A DNA stretch of 64,000 nucleotides, from assembly GCA_016703785.1 (NCBI GenBank), contig JADJBM010000010.1:142997-206996 (forward strand), given 5' to 3'. The notes below the pieces were generated by a model that worked only from the letters and a program-made list of their open reading frames with translations, did not search any database and was not told the origin of the DNA. Position numbers and translations under genes: made by a program. Shown here piece by piece: positions 46,024 through 54,949 of the stretch. This DNA comes from Betaproteobacteria bacterium (lineage in GTDB: Bacteria > Pseudomonadota > Gammaproteobacteria > Burkholderiales > Rhodocyclaceae). Each line of letters begins with the position of its first letter. The first letter of the stretch is position 1.

Positions 46024-46332
46024 TCAGCGCCAGGCTTCCTTGCACCGGGCGATCTCGGCATCGGTCATCACCGGCTTGATGACGCATAGTCGTGCGCGTT
46101 CCTGGCGCAACTGTTCTTCTTCTTTAAGCCGTTCCAGCCGGGCAAGGCGCTTGGCTTCGGCTTTCTCTGCCTCGCTCGGTGGTTCCGTGTTGCGCGTTTG
46201 TTCGACGGGTGCCGTGTCAGCCGAAGCACCATCTGAAGACGCGTTCCTGTCACCGGTTTGGGCACTGCTGTGGGCCGGCAGAAAAGCCATGAGAGCCACT
46301 ACAAGGAAAGTCATGGTGAGAGCAGGGCGCAT
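46024..46332 (-). CDS. Small exported protein, unrecognised
   Basis: This 102-residue protein has a clear signal peptide (LTMTFLVVALMAFLPAHSSAQ) with predicted cleavage after AHSSA. The mature part starts with a Ser/Thr/Glu-rich linker, then a charged helix (EKAEAKRLARLERLKEEEQLRQERARL) likely to form a coiled coil. The C-terminus has two cysteines, CVIKPVMTDAEIARC. GGAGG precedes the ATG. I do not recognise the family; a periplasmic location is inferred. Confidence 0.75.
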   Translation of the reverse strand: MRPALTMTFLVVALMAFLPAHSSAQTGDRNASSDGASADTAPVEQTRNTEPPSEAEKAEAKRLARLERLKEEEQLRQERARLCVIKPVMTDAEIARCKEAWR

Positions 46333-46380
46333 TTATGTTGCCTCCGGTGCGAAATCTGGAAAGCGAAGAGTACCCCGGCG

Positions 46381-46419
46381 AAAAACAAAACGCCACCCGC
46401 ATTGGGGTGGCGTTTTTTT
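46381..46419 (-). terminator. Terminator of ssrA
   Basis: CGCCACCC and GGGTGGCG form an 8 bp stem. On the minus strand it begins a few bases after the tmRNA CCA end and is followed by a U-rich run (TTTTGTTTTT). It also has a T-run on the plus strand. Confidence 0.85.
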
Positions 46420-46422
46420 ACT

Positions 46423-46783
46423 TGGTGGAGGCGGCGGGAATCGAACCCGCGTCCGCAAGCCCTCTACAGGCAGTACTACATGCTTAGCCTGGTTGTTTGA
46501 TTTAACCCGTCATCCGCCAACCGGCAGGCTGATGCTGGGCGATCCGCTGAATTTTCGTGATCGGCCACGCGGCGAGGTCGATCCTTAGCTGGTGTGAATG
46601 ACTCTGCAGCCGCTTGCGCGGCCCGGCCCGTCAGCAAACCGGTGCAGAGCTAGCCGGTATTAAGCGGCTAGAGCGAAACGCTCGTCGTTGGCGTTTGTAG
46701 ATTTCCAGATGGATTTGCGAGGTCACTGGTCCTCGGCATGCACTGCACTGCTTCGCAACCCACGTCGAAGCCAGGTCGCCCCC
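46423..46783 (-). ncRNA. ssrA: Transfer-messenger RNA
   Basis: tmRNA frees stalled ribosomes and tags the nascent peptide for proteolysis. The 5' end GGGGGCGACCTGGCTTCGACG and the 3' end GGGTTCGATTCCCGCCGCCTCCACCA-type tRNA half (acceptor CGCCTCC, T-loop TTCGATT) are both present and pair as the tRNA-like domain. The tag frame at 46660-46692 reads ANDERFALAA followed by TAA, a betaproteobacterial tag. The length of 361 nt is typical. Confidence 0.97.
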
Positions 46784-46855
46784 GGATTCGTTGTGATGCG
46801 CTACTGCTAACAGGAAGACCGCCTGACAGCGCTGGAGTTCCCGGACAGCACCAGC

Positions 46856-46864
46856 ATTCTAGCA
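46856..46864 (-). promoter_or_regulatory. Extended -10 promoter for ssrA
   Basis: TGCTAGAAT on the minus strand is an extended -10 element just after the gph stop codon. It would give a precursor with about 65 extra nt at the 5' end. The -35 region is weak. Confidence 0.45.
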
Positions 46865-46868
46865 TGCG

Positions 46869-47522
46869 TTATCGGAGCAAGGTCTCAAGGTCGGCCGGAG
46901 CCTGGATGATGGCATCGGCGCCCCATTCTTCAAGAGGCTGATCGTCTCCCAGATAGCCCCAGGCGGCGGCGACGGCGCCCATGCCAGCAGCGTGGGCGGC
47001 CTGCATGTCACGCAGGTCGTCGCCGACGTAGAGGCAGCGCTCAGGCGTGGCCCCAGCGAGTGTACTGGCAAGCCATAACGGATCGGGCGCGGGTTTCGGG
47101 CGCGGCGAGGAATCGCCGCTGACGATGCAGGCGGCGCGCCGTGCCAGATCCAGGGCCTCCGTCAGCGGCAGGGTGTAGCGACTGGGCTTGTTGGTGACGA
47201 TGCCCCACTTGATGCCTTCCGCTTCGAGTCTGCCCAGCAGTTCGGCGATGCCATCGAAGAGGTGGGTGGCCACGCAAAGCGAATCGCTGTAGTGGGTGAG
47301 GAAACGCTGGTGAAGTTCGGCGTACCGGTCATGGTCTGGAGTGATCGAGAAACCGATGCCGAGAAGGCCACGCACGCCTTTGGACACATGCGGGCGGATG
47401 GATTCCGGGGGCAGTGAAGCCAGGCCGGCTTCATGCCTCAGACGGTTGAGCACCGTACCCAGATCGGTCGCTGTGTCGGCCAGCGTGCCGTCCAGGTCGA
47501 ACAGAATGGCGTCAATCGTCAC
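46869..47522 (-). CDS. gph: Phosphoglycolate phosphatase
   Basis: This HAD-family phosphatase removes phosphoglycolate. The 217-residue protein has motif I LFDLDGTLADTA, motif II in IVTNKPS, and motif IV GDDLRDMQAAHAAGM. It overlaps the end of ubiG by 11 bp, the usual ubiG-gph arrangement. Related HAD enzymes of the same size cannot be fully excluded. Confidence 0.9.
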   Translation of the reverse strand: MTIDAILFDLDGTLADTATDLGTVLNRLRHEAGLASLPPESIRPHVSKGVRGLLGIGFSITPDHDRYAELHQRFLTHYSDSLCVATHLFDGIAELLGRLEAEGIKWGIVTNKPSRYTLPLTEALDLARRAACIVSGDSSPRPKPAPDPLWLASTLAGATPERCLYVGDDLRDMQAAHAAGMGAVAAAWGYLGDDQPLEEWGADAIIQAPADLETLLR

Positions 47523-48225
47523 GCCGTGAGCACATCAGGTAATTGACGTCGGTATTCGCATCGAGGGCGTATGACTTGCTGAAAGGGTTGTAGGTCATGC
47601 CAATGACCTCGCTTACAGCCAGCCCCGCTTCGCGGCAGTAGCGGGCCAGTTCGGCTGGCCTGATGAATTTCGCGTAGTCGTGCGTGCCACGAGGCAGCAG
47701 ATTGAGCACGTATTCCGCGCCGATTACAGCGAAGAGGTAGGACTTGGGATTGCGGCTGATGGTTGAGAAAAAAACCAGCCCACCTGGGCGGACGAGCTGT
47801 GCGCAGGCGCGGACGGCACTGGCGGGGTCGGGGACATGCTCTAGCATTTCCATACAGGTCACGACGTCGAATGCGCCCGACATTTCGGCAGCCAGTTCTT
47901 CCGCCGAGATCTTTCGGTAATCGACTTTTTCACCGGTTTCCAGCAGATGCAATCTGGCAACGGACAGCGCTTTGTCGGACAGGTCGATCCCGGTCACGAT
48001 GGCGCCGCGCGTGGCCATTGACTCGGCGAGAATACCGCCGCCGCAGCCGACGTCCAGCACCTTTTGTCCGGCCAATCCCGCGATCCGGTCGATCCACTCC
48101 AGGCGCAGAGGATTGATGTCGTGCAGCGGCTTGAACTCGGATTCAGGATCCCACCAGCGATGGGCCAGTTCGCTGAACTTGTCGAGCTCGGCCTGGTCGG
48201 CATTGCGGTTTGCGGTTTCGGTCAT
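47512..48225 (-). CDS. ubiG: Ubiquinone biosynthesis O-methyltransferase
   Basis: UbiG performs both O-methylations in ubiquinone synthesis. The 237-residue protein has the family N-terminus ELDKFSELAHRWWDPESEFKPLHDINPLRLEWI, the SAM motif VLDVGCGGGILAESMA, and TCMEMLEHVPDP. It couples with gph and supplies quinone for the NADH dehydrogenase encoded in this window. Confidence 0.97.
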   Translation of the reverse strand: MTETANRNADQAELDKFSELAHRWWDPESEFKPLHDINPLRLEWIDRIAGLAGQKVLDVGCGGGILAESMATRGAIVTGIDLSDKALSVARLHLLETGEKVDYRKISAEELAAEMSGAFDVVTCMEMLEHVPDPASAVRACAQLVRPGGLVFFSTISRNPKSYLFAVIGAEYVLNLLPRGTHDYAKFIRPAELARYCREAGLAVSEVIGMTYNPFSKSYALDANTDVNYLMCSRRDD

Positions 48226-48242
48226 TGTCTTGCTGCCTGAAT

Positions 48243-48271
48243 AAAAAAAGCCCTGCTTGCGCAGGGCTTTT
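48243..48271 (-). terminator. Terminator of the first OmpA-family gene
   Basis: AAAAGCCCTGC, loop TTGC, GCAGGGCTTTT. On the minus strand it follows the OmpA gene stop by about 20 bp and ends in a long U-run just before ubiG. Confidence 0.88.
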
Positions 48272-48288
48272 GACGGCTAATAGCCGGA

Positions 48289-48930
48289 TTACTTGGTGCC
48301 GATGACCTCGATCTCCACGCGGCGATCGGGCTGCAGGCACTCGATGAGTTGCTTCGACTTCTTGTCGCTCTTGCCGCACTTGTCGCCGGTGACGGACTGC
48401 TTCTCACCCTTGCCCTCGGTGTAGACGCGGTTGGCCTCGACGCCCTTGCCGACCAGATGGGCCTTGACGGCTTCGGCGCGTTTCTCGGACAGCTTCTGGT
48501 TGTACTTGTCGGAACCGATGCGGTCAGTGTGTCCGACGGCGATGATGACTTCCAGCTTCATGCCCTTCAGCTTGCTGGTGACATCATCCAGCTTGGCCTT
48601 GCCTTCGGAGCGCAGGACGGCCTTGTCGAAATCGAACAGAGCATCGGCGGCCAGCGTTACCTTCTGAGCGGCAGGCTTCGGGGTGGGAGCCGGTGCAGCC
48701 ATGGGAGGCTTGGGCGGCTCGGGCTTCTTCACCAGGTCGGGATCGCACTCGGCGAGGGCCATGGCGGGCGTCCAGCGGGTGGTTTTCCAGCACAGGCCGA
48801 AGCCGCTCTTGGCGACGACGCCGCGCGTGTCGAACAGGTGACCGTCGTTATTCGGCACTTGAGCGAGCGCGACGGAGGCGCTCAATCCAAGGGTCGCCAG
48901 CAGCGTGATTTTCGAAAGTTGTTTGTTCAT
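48289..48930 (-). CDS. OmpA-family outer membrane protein, copy 1
   Basis: The 213-residue protein has a signal peptide (LLATLGLSASVALA) cut before QVPNNDG. A short head follows (LFDTRGVVAKSGFGLCWKTTRW, then TPAMALAECDPDLV), of the RmpM/OmpA type seen in betaproteobacteria. After a Pro/Ala linker the OmpA-like peptidoglycan-binding domain has LFDFDKAVLRSEGKAKLD and GHTDRIGSDKYNQKLSEKRAEAVKAHL. There is no beta-barrel. The start at 48930 follows GAGGGG. Copy 2 lies 1.5 kb away with an almost identical head. Confidence 0.92.
   Translation of the reverse strand: MNKQLSKITLLATLGLSASVALAQVPNNDGHLFDTRGVVAKSGFGLCWKTTRWTPAMALAECDPDLVKKPEPPKPPMAAPAPTPKPAAQKVTLAADALFDFDKAVLRSEGKAKLDDVTSKLKGMKLEVIIAVGHTDRIGSDKYNQKLSEKRAEAVKAHLVGKGVEANRVYTEGKGEKQSVTGDKCGKSDKKSKQLIECLQPDRRVEIEVIGTK
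48710..48865 (-). repeat. 156 bp repeat, copy in OmpA gene 1
   Basis: This stretch matches 50857-51012 with about 10 mismatches out of 156, nearly all at synonymous positions. It encodes the shared mature head of the two OmpA-family proteins. Confidence 0.9.
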
Positions 48931-49054
48931 GTTTCCCCTCGTTTCTGTGCGGAATGGAATGTACGGGTTAAAGATAATGCAGTTACTACAGTTTACAGTT
49001 ATTAAAAACACGCTTGTAAATGTAAAGCCTATATAGTCGATAGGGCTTGCCAGT
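48931..49054 (-). promoter_or_regulatory. AT-rich promoter region of OmpA gene 1
   Basis: This gap is markedly AT-rich compared with its surroundings. On the minus strand it contains two TTTACA hexamers at suitable distances from TAATAA/TGTAAA-like -10 elements. On the plus strand there are three close CAGTTA/CAGTTT repeats (48980, 48989, 48996), which might be operator sites. The exact promoter cannot be fixed. Confidence 0.35.
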
Positions 49055-50371
49055 TCAAGCGGTTAGCCTATTCTGCCATAAATTGACGGTGTCAAGCAAT
49101 TGGCTTGTGTCGTATCCCGACAGCATGCCATTTTCGACTCGCAGCACCCCATCAACCCAGACATGGCTGACATGCTCCCTGCCAGCGGCATATACCAAGT
49201 GGGAGGCAGGATCGAAGCAGGGGCTTGCTTCCAGGGCATCGAGCCGGATGGCGCACAGGTCGGCAGCCTTGCCCGACTCGATCGAGCCGATTCGATCCTC
49301 CAAGCCAAGCGCCGCAGCACCGTTCAGTGTGGCCATGCGCAACAACGCATGTGCATGGAGTACGGCTGCATCGCCTGAAGTGACTTTTGCCAACAAACCG
49401 GCGTGGCGCATTTCCTGAAACATGTCGAGCCGGTTGTTGCTGGCTGCGCCGTCAGTACCGAGACCGAGTCGAACGCCAAATTTGTCAAGTTGCACAGTCG
49501 GTGCGGCGCCGCTTGCAAGCTTCATGTTGGATGTCGGACAGTGCGCCACAGTACAACCGTTCTCTGCCATCAGTGCGACCTCACTCTCGTCCAGATGCAC
49601 GGCATGCACGCCGATCAGACCGGGGCCGAGCAGGCCCAGGCGTTGCAAGCGCTGGAGCGGACGCATACCGTGCCGGACCATGCTTTGTTCTATTTCATTT
49701 TTCGTTTCGTGGATGTGGACGTGGATCGGCAGGTCGAGCTGGGCAGACAGGGTGGCAATACGTTCGAAAGTCCTGTCAGCCACCGTATAGGGCGCGTGCG
49801 GTGCCATGCAGAAAGAAATCAGGGGGTCTCTGCGGAGGCGGTCGCGCAAGGCGAGTCCTTTGCTGAGATAGTCGTCGGCGTCGGAGGCATAGGCCGTGGG
49901 GAATTCGATGACGATGATGCCGAGCGCGGCGCGCATGCCGAGGCAATTGGCCGCTTCCGCCGCTGCCTCGGGGAAGAAGTACATGTCGTTGAAGCAGGTG
50001 ATGCCGCCGCGCAGCATCTCGGCACAGGCAAGCAGCGTGCCGTCGCGCACGAAGGCGGCGGAGACATGCCTGGTCTCGGCCGGCCAGATGCGTGTCTTCA
50101 GCCAGTCCATTAGCGGCAGGTCGTCTGCGATGCCGCGCAACAGGGCCATGGCAGCATGCGTATGCAGGTTGATCAGGCCGGGAATCAGCACCTGCTTCGG
50201 CAAGACAACCTTCCGGGCCGGCAGGTAGCGGTTGGGCGCTTCCCTCGCGGGCAGGACATCGACGATCCTGCCGGAAGAAACGGCAACGGCGTGGTCTTCG
50301 AGCACGACCCCCCGTGGTTCGATCGGTATGAGCCAGTGCGGTTCGATCAGCAGGTCTATCGGTTCTGGCAT
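49055..50371 (-). CDS. mtaD: TRZ/ATZ-family amidohydrolase (5-methylthioadenosine/S-adenosylhomocysteine deaminase type)
   Basis: The 438-residue cytoplasmic metal-dependent deaminase has the motif HTHAAMALLRGIADDLPLMDWL (metal HxH), the His in HIHETKNEIEQS, GVHAVHLDESE, VAHCPTSNMKLASG and the metal Asp in GLGTDGAASNNRLDMF. This fits the MtaD group, which deaminates 5'-methylthioadenosine, S-adenosylhomocysteine or adenosine. Other deaminases of the same family cannot be ruled out. It sits between the two OmpA genes. Confidence 0.85.
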   Translation of the reverse strand: MPEPIDLLIEPHWLIPIEPRGVVLEDHAVAVSSGRIVDVLPAREAPNRYLPARKVVLPKQVLIPGLINLHTHAAMALLRGIADDLPLMDWLKTRIWPAETRHVSAAFVRDGTLLACAEMLRGGITCFNDMYFFPEAAAEAANCLGMRAALGIIVIEFPTAYASDADDYLSKGLALRDRLRRDPLISFCMAPHAPYTVADRTFERIATLSAQLDLPIHVHIHETKNEIEQSMVRHGMRPLQRLQRLGLLGPGLIGVHAVHLDESEVALMAENGCTVAHCPTSNMKLASGAAPTVQLDKFGVRLGLGTDGAASNNRLDMFQEMRHAGLLAKVTSGDAAVLHAHALLRMATLNGAAALGLEDRIGSIESGKAADLCAIRLDALEASPCFDPASHLVYAAGREHVSHVWVDGVLRVENGMLSGYDTSQLLDTVNLWQNRLTA

Positions 50372-50375
50372 GCGT

Positions 50376-50405
50376 AAAAAAACCCCGCCAGTGGGCGGGG
50401 TTTTT
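50376..50405 (-). terminator. Terminator of the second OmpA-family gene
   Basis: CCCCGCC, loop AGTG, GGCGGGG with A- and T-runs on both sides. It lies between the stop of OmpA copy 2 and the start of the deaminase gene. Confidence 0.9.
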
Positions 50406-50420
50406 GATTGATGAAGCTGA

Positions 50421-51080
50421 TTATTTCGCCGGGCCCTGCACTTCGACCACGACGCGACGGTTCGGCGCCAGGCACTCGATGAGCTTCTTGCGTGGCTGCT
50501 TGTCGTCGCACTTCACGCCGGGTACGGCCTGCGTCTTGCCGGCACCCATGGTTTCAACCGAGTCGGCTTTGGCACCCTTGCTGTCGAGATAGGCCTTGAC
50601 GGCTTCGGCGCGCTTTTCGGAGAGCTTCTGGTTGGTGTCGTGGCCGCCGATGCGGTCGGTATGGCCGGTGATCAGCATCAATTTGATGCTGGCGCAACCG
50701 CCCAGCTTGGCGATCACGTTCTTGTCGAGTTGGTCCTTGCCGGCAGCATTCAGGTCGGCCTTGCCGAAGGCGAAGGTGGCGTCATTCTGCAACGAGTAGC
50801 TGAAGTTGCACATTTTCGGCTTTGCCGGAGCAGCAGGAGCGGCGGCAGGCGCGGGTTTGGGCGGTTCGGGCTTCTTCACCAAATCGGGATCGCACTCGGC
50901 GAGGGCCATGGCGGGCGTCCAACGGGTGGTTTTCCAGCACAGGCCGAAGCCGCTCTTGGCAACGACGCCGCGCGTGTCGAAGAGATGACCATCGTTGTTC
51001 GGCACTTGGGCGCCAACGGCAGTGACGGTCAGGCTGAGCGTTGCAGCGACAACGGTTTGAACGAGTATTGAATTTTTCAA
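50421..51080 (-). CDS. OmpA-family outer membrane protein, copy 2
   Basis: The 219-residue protein starts at a TTG eight bases after GGAGG; a longer in-frame start at 51101 would place this site inside the gene. The signal peptide (VVAATLSLTVTAVGA) precedes the same QVPNNDG head as copy 1. The OmpA domain differs: it starts with MCNFSYSLQNDATFAFGKADLNAAGKDQLD and has a cysteine pair (MCNF and GGCAS) missing from copy 1, then GHTDRIGGHDTNQKLSEKRAEAVKAYL. It is divergent from gyrA. Confidence 0.92.
   Translation of the reverse strand: MKNSILVQTVVAATLSLTVTAVGAQVPNNDGHLFDTRGVVAKSGFGLCWKTTRWTPAMALAECDPDLVKKPEPPKPAPAAAPAAPAKPKMCNFSYSLQNDATFAFGKADLNAAGKDQLDKNVIAKLGGCASIKLMLITGHTDRIGGHDTNQKLSEKRAEAVKAYLDSKGAKADSVETMGAGKTQAVPGVKCDDKQPRKKLIECLAPNRRVVVEVQGPAK
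50857..51012 (-). repeat. 156 bp repeat, copy in OmpA gene 2
   Basis: Direct repeat partner of 48710-48865, in the same orientation, start to start 2147 bp apart. Confidence 0.9.
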
Positions 51081-51314
51081 GGTGACATCCTCCACTGGCA
51101 AGAGAGATTCTTCTGATTATCCGGCGGAGCGGCATGCCGGTTCCGGGAACTTATTCGTCGGATTTAAGCACAAAAACCAAAGGCCTACAACCTGTTGTCG
51201 GGACGACAATTGGCCAGCTTGAAGGCCCTAAGGGGTCCGCTTTCAGCAATTCCGGCATGTTAAACTTACGCCTTTTTGGTGGGCGCCCAAGCCCAGCCTC
51301 GGACCTCCTGCTCG

Positions 51315-53858
51315 ATGACCACTCAATTCGCCAAAGAAACCCTCCCGGTCAGCCTCGAAGAGGAGATGCGGCATTCCTATCTAGATTACGCCATGAGCGT
51401 CATCAAGGGCCGCGCGTTGCCGGATGTGCGTGACGGACTTAAGCCGGTGCATCGGCGTGTGCTGTTCGCCATGCACGAACTGTCCAACGACTGGAACAAG
51501 GCCTACAAGAAGTCAGCCCGCATTGTCGGCGACGTGATCGGCAAGTACCATCCGCACGGCGATACCGCGGTCTACGACACCATCGTCCGCATGGCGCAGG
51601 ATTTCAGCCTGCGCTACATGCTGGTCGATGGACAGGGCAACTTCGGCTCTGTCGACGGCGACAACGCTGCCGCCATGCGCTATACGGAAATCCGCATGGC
51701 GCGCATTGGCCACGAATTGCTGGCCGACATCGACAAGGAGACGGTCGATTTCGGGCCGAACTACGATGGCTCTGAACACGAGCCGTTGATCCTGCCGGCG
51801 AAGATTCCAAATTTGCTTATCAACGGCAGTTCGGGCATCGCCGTCGGCATGGCGACGAACATTCCTCCCCACAATTTGAACGAAGTGGTGGACGGCTGTC
51901 TGGCGCTGCTGGAAAACCCCGAGTTGTCGATCGATGACCTGATCGGGATCATCCCGGCACCCGACTTTCCTACAGCGGGCATTATCTACGGTACTACCGG
52001 CGTACGCGAGGGCTACCTGACTGGCCGCGGCCGCATCGTGATGAGGGCGCGCACGCACTTCGAGGACATGGAAAAGGGCAACCGACAGGCCATCATCGTC
52101 GATGAGCTGCCCTATCAGGTCAACAAGAAGTCGTTGCTGGAGCGCATCGCCGAACTGGTCAACGAGAAGAAGCTGGAGGGCATCTCCCATATCCAGGACG
52201 AGTCCGACAAGTCCGGCATGCGCGTGGTGATCGAACTCAAGCGCAGCGAAGTCCCGGAGGTCGTACTCAACAACCTGTACAAGATGACACAGTTGCAGGA
52301 CACTTTCGGCGTGAACATGGTGGCCCTGGTCGACGGCGGACCGCGCCTGCTCAACCTGAAAGAGATGCTCGCCGCTTTCCTCGCCCATCGCCGCGAGGTG
52401 GTGACGCGACGCAACGTTTTCGAGTTACGCAAAGCACGCGAGCGGGGCCATATCCTGGAAGGCCTGGCCGTGGCGTTGTCCAATGTCGACGAGATCATTG
52501 CTCTCATCAAATCGGCGCCGACGCCGCCGGAGGCAAAGCGGGAGTTGATGTCCCGCACCTGGCGCTCGTCCCTGGTCGGGCAGATGATGACCCGATCCAA
52601 TGCGCAAGGCTCGCGACCGGACGGACTGGCGCCGGAATTCGGATTTTTCGATTCGGGTTACAAGCTGTCTGACGCCCAGGCCCAGGCCATCCTGGAACTG
52701 CGCCTGCAGCGCCTGACCGGCCTGGAGCAGGACAAGATCCTGTCCGAATACCGCGAAGTGATGGAGCAGATCGCCGATCTGCTCGACGTCCTTGCCCGTC
52801 CTGATCGCATCACTCGCATCATTTGCGAAGAGTTGCGAGCCATCAAGGAGCAGTTCGGCGATGCGCGGCGTTCGGAGATCGTGCTGCATGCCGAGGACCT
52901 CTGCCTGGAAGACCTGATCACCCCGGCCGACGTCGTCGTTACCCTCTCGCACGGCGGCTACTTCAAGCGTCAGGTGCTGGACGATTACCGCGCCCAGCGG
53001 CGCGGCGGGCGCGGCCGACAGGCGACGGCGATGAAGGAGGACGACTTCGTCGATCACCTGTTTGTCGCCAACACGCACGACTACATCCTGTGTTTCTCCA
53101 ACCGAGGTCGCGTCTACTGGCTGAAGGTGTATGAGGTCCCGGAAGGTTCCTCGACCAGTCGCGGCAAGCCCATCGTCAATCTTTTCCCGCTCACCGATGG
53201 CGAGAAGATCACCGCAGTGCTGCCGGTGAAGGAGTTCGACGAGGGACATTTTGTCTTCATGGCAACGATGGGCGGGACGGTCAAGAAGACGCCGCTATCG
53301 GCCTTCGCCAATCCGCGCAAGGCCGGCATCATTGCCGTCGCCCTCGACGAGGGCGACCACCTAATCGGCGTGGCCATTACCGACGGCGAGTTCGACGTGA
53401 TGCTGTTCTCTGATGCCGGCAAGGCGGTGCGCTTTGCCGAGGAGGATGTGCGGCCGATGGGCCGCGAGGCGCGCGGGGTGCGTGGCATGATGCTTGAGCC
53501 GGTGCAAAGCGTGATCTCGATGCTTGTCGCCAAGGGCGAGGAGCAAAGTGTGTTGACGGCGACCGAGAACGGATTCGGCAAGCGAACGGCGATCGCCGAG
53601 TACACGCGGCATGGGCGCGGCACCAAGGGCATGATCGCCATCCAGGCCTCCGACCGCAACGGCAAGCTGATCGGTGCCGTGCTGGTCAGCGACACCGACG
53701 AACTGATGCTGATTTCAACTGGCGGCGTGCTGATCCGCACGCTGGTGCAGGATATTCGCGAGATGGGACGTTCGACGCAGGGCGTCACCCTGATATCGCT
53801 TGATGACGGCACCAAACTGGCCGGCATCGAAAAAATTATTGAGACCGACGAGGAGTAA
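51315..53858 (+). CDS. gyrA: DNA gyrase subunit A
   Basis: GyrA cuts and rejoins DNA in negative supercoiling. The 847-residue protein starts MTTQFAKETLPVSLEEEMR. The catalytic-Tyr motif region AAAMRYTEIRMA is present. The quinolone-resistance region reads HPHGDTAVYDTI, with Thr at the position of E. coli Ser83 and Asp at 87, so no classical resistance change is evident. The C-terminal beta-pinwheel has the GyrA box QRRGGRG. A frame upstream to 51276 is open, but the family N-terminus fixes this ATG. The 234 bp upstream gap holds only a weak extended -10 (TGTTAAACT, 51258-51266). Confidence 0.98.
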   Translation: MTTQFAKETLPVSLEEEMRHSYLDYAMSVIKGRALPDVRDGLKPVHRRVLFAMHELSNDWNKAYKKSARIVGDVIGKYHPHGDTAVYDTIVRMAQDFSLRYMLVDGQGNFGSVDGDNAAAMRYTEIRMARIGHELLADIDKETVDFGPNYDGSEHEPLILPAKIPNLLINGSSGIAVGMATNIPPHNLNEVVDGCLALLENPELSIDDLIGIIPAPDFPTAGIIYGTTGVREGYLTGRGRIVMRARTHFEDMEKGNRQAIIVDELPYQVNKKSLLERIAELVNEKKLEGISHIQDESDKSGMRVVIELKRSEVPEVVLNNLYKMTQLQDTFGVNMVALVDGGPRLLNLKEMLAAFLAHRREVVTRRNVFELRKARERGHILEGLAVALSNVDEIIALIKSAPTPPEAKRELMSRTWRSSLVGQMMTRSNAQGSRPDGLAPEFGFFDSGYKLSDAQAQAILELRLQRLTGLEQDKILSEYREVMEQIADLLDVLARPDRITRIICEELRAIKEQFGDARRSEIVLHAEDLCLEDLITPADVVVTLSHGGYFKRQVLDDYRAQRRGGRGRQATAMKEDDFVDHLFVANTHDYILCFSNRGRVYWLKVYEVPEGSSTSRGKPIVNLFPLTDGEKITAVLPVKEFDEGHFVFMATMGGTVKKTPLSAFANPRKAGIIAVALDEGDHLIGVAITDGEFDVMLFSDAGKAVRFAEEDVRPMGREARGVRGMMLEPVQSVISMLVAKGEEQSVLTATENGFGKRTAIAEYTRHGRGTKGMIAIQASDRNGKLIGAVLVSDTDELMLISTGGVLIRTLVQDIREMGRSTQGVTLISLDDGTKLAGIEKIIETDEE

Positions 53859-53866
53859 AAACAGAA

Positions 53867-54949
53867 ATGGCACGCGTAATCAATTTCAGCGCCGGACCGG
53901 CGACCCTGCCGGAAGCCGTTCTCAAGCAGGCTGCCGAGGAGATGCTGGACTGGCACGGCAGCGGCCAGTCCGTCATGGAGATGAGCCATCGCGGCAAGGA
54001 ATTCATGAGCATTGCAGCCCAGGCAGAAGCCGACCTGCGCGAGTTGATGGGTATCCCCGCTAATTACAAAGTGCTCTTCCTGCAAGGCGGCGCCAGCCTG
54101 CAGTTCGCCATGATCCCGATCAATCTGTTGCGCGGCAAGACCGGCGCAGATTACGTAAACACGGGTGAATGGGCCAAGAAGGCCATCAAGGAAGCAAAGC
54201 AGTATTGCCAGGTCAACGTGGTGGCCTCGAGCGAGGACAGGAGCTTCACCTACGCGCCGGCGCAGGCAGACTGGAAGCTGAACAAGGATGCCGCCTACGT
54301 GCACTACACTGCCAACGAGACCATCGGTGGCGTGGAGTTCCACTGGACGCCTGAGATGGGCGACGTGCCGCTGGTGTGCGACATGTCGTCGAACATCCTC
54401 TCGCGCCCGGTCGGTGTGTCGAAATACGGCCTTATCTATGCCGGCGCGCAGAAGAACATCGGCCCGGCCGGATTGACCATCGCCATCGTGCGCGACGATC
54501 TGATCGGCCAGACGCTACCGAAGACGCCCGTCATGCTCGACTACAAGACGCATGCCGAGAACGAATCGATGTACAACACGCCGCCAACGTATGGCATCTA
54601 CATTGCCGGACTGGTGTTCCAGTGGATCAAGCAGAACGGCGGCCTGTCCGCCATGCACCAGCGCAACCAGGAGAAGGCGGCGCTGCTCTATGCCTTCCTG
54701 GATCAGAGCCAGTTCTTCGTCAGCCCGGTCGCCAGGGCGGACCGCTCACTGATGAACGTGCCGTTCACGCTGAAAAAAGCCGATCTGGACGAGGAGTTCC
54801 TCAAAGGCGCAAAGTCGCGCAGCATGATCCAGTTGAAGGGGCATCGTTCGGTGGGGGGCATGCGCGCCTCGATCTACAATGCCATGCCTGTGGAAGGCGT
54901 CAGGACGCTGGTCGACTACATGAAGGAATTCGAGGCGAAGCATGGCTAG
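53867..54949 (+). CDS. serC: Phosphoserine aminotransferase
   Basis: SerC makes 3-phosphoserine from 3-phosphohydroxypyruvate (and acts in pyridoxal phosphate synthesis). The 360-residue protein has NFSAGPATLPEAVL, LFLQGGASLQFAMIP and the PLP-lysine region YGLIYAGAQKNIGPAGLTI. It starts 8 bp after gyrA and overlaps the dehydrogenase gene by 8 bp. Confidence 0.98.
   Translation: MARVINFSAGPATLPEAVLKQAAEEMLDWHGSGQSVMEMSHRGKEFMSIAAQAEADLRELMGIPANYKVLFLQGGASLQFAMIPINLLRGKTGADYVNTGEWAKKAIKEAKQYCQVNVVASSEDRSFTYAPAQADWKLNKDAAYVHYTANETIGGVEFHWTPEMGDVPLVCDMSSNILSRPVGVSKYGLIYAGAQKNIGPAGLTIAIVRDDLIGQTLPKTPVMLDYKTHAENESMYNTPPTYGIYIAGLVFQWIKQNGGLSAMHQRNQEKAALLYAFLDQSQFFVSPVARADRSLMNVPFTLKKADLDEEFLKGAKSRSMIQLKGHRSVGGMRASIYNAMPVEGVRTLVDYMKEFEAKHG

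Noticed and set aside
51655..51700. Quinolone-resistance change in gyrA
   Set aside because: The region reads HPHGDTAVYD. Thr at the Ser83 position is natural in many bacteria, and Asp87 is intact, so it is no evidence of resistance.
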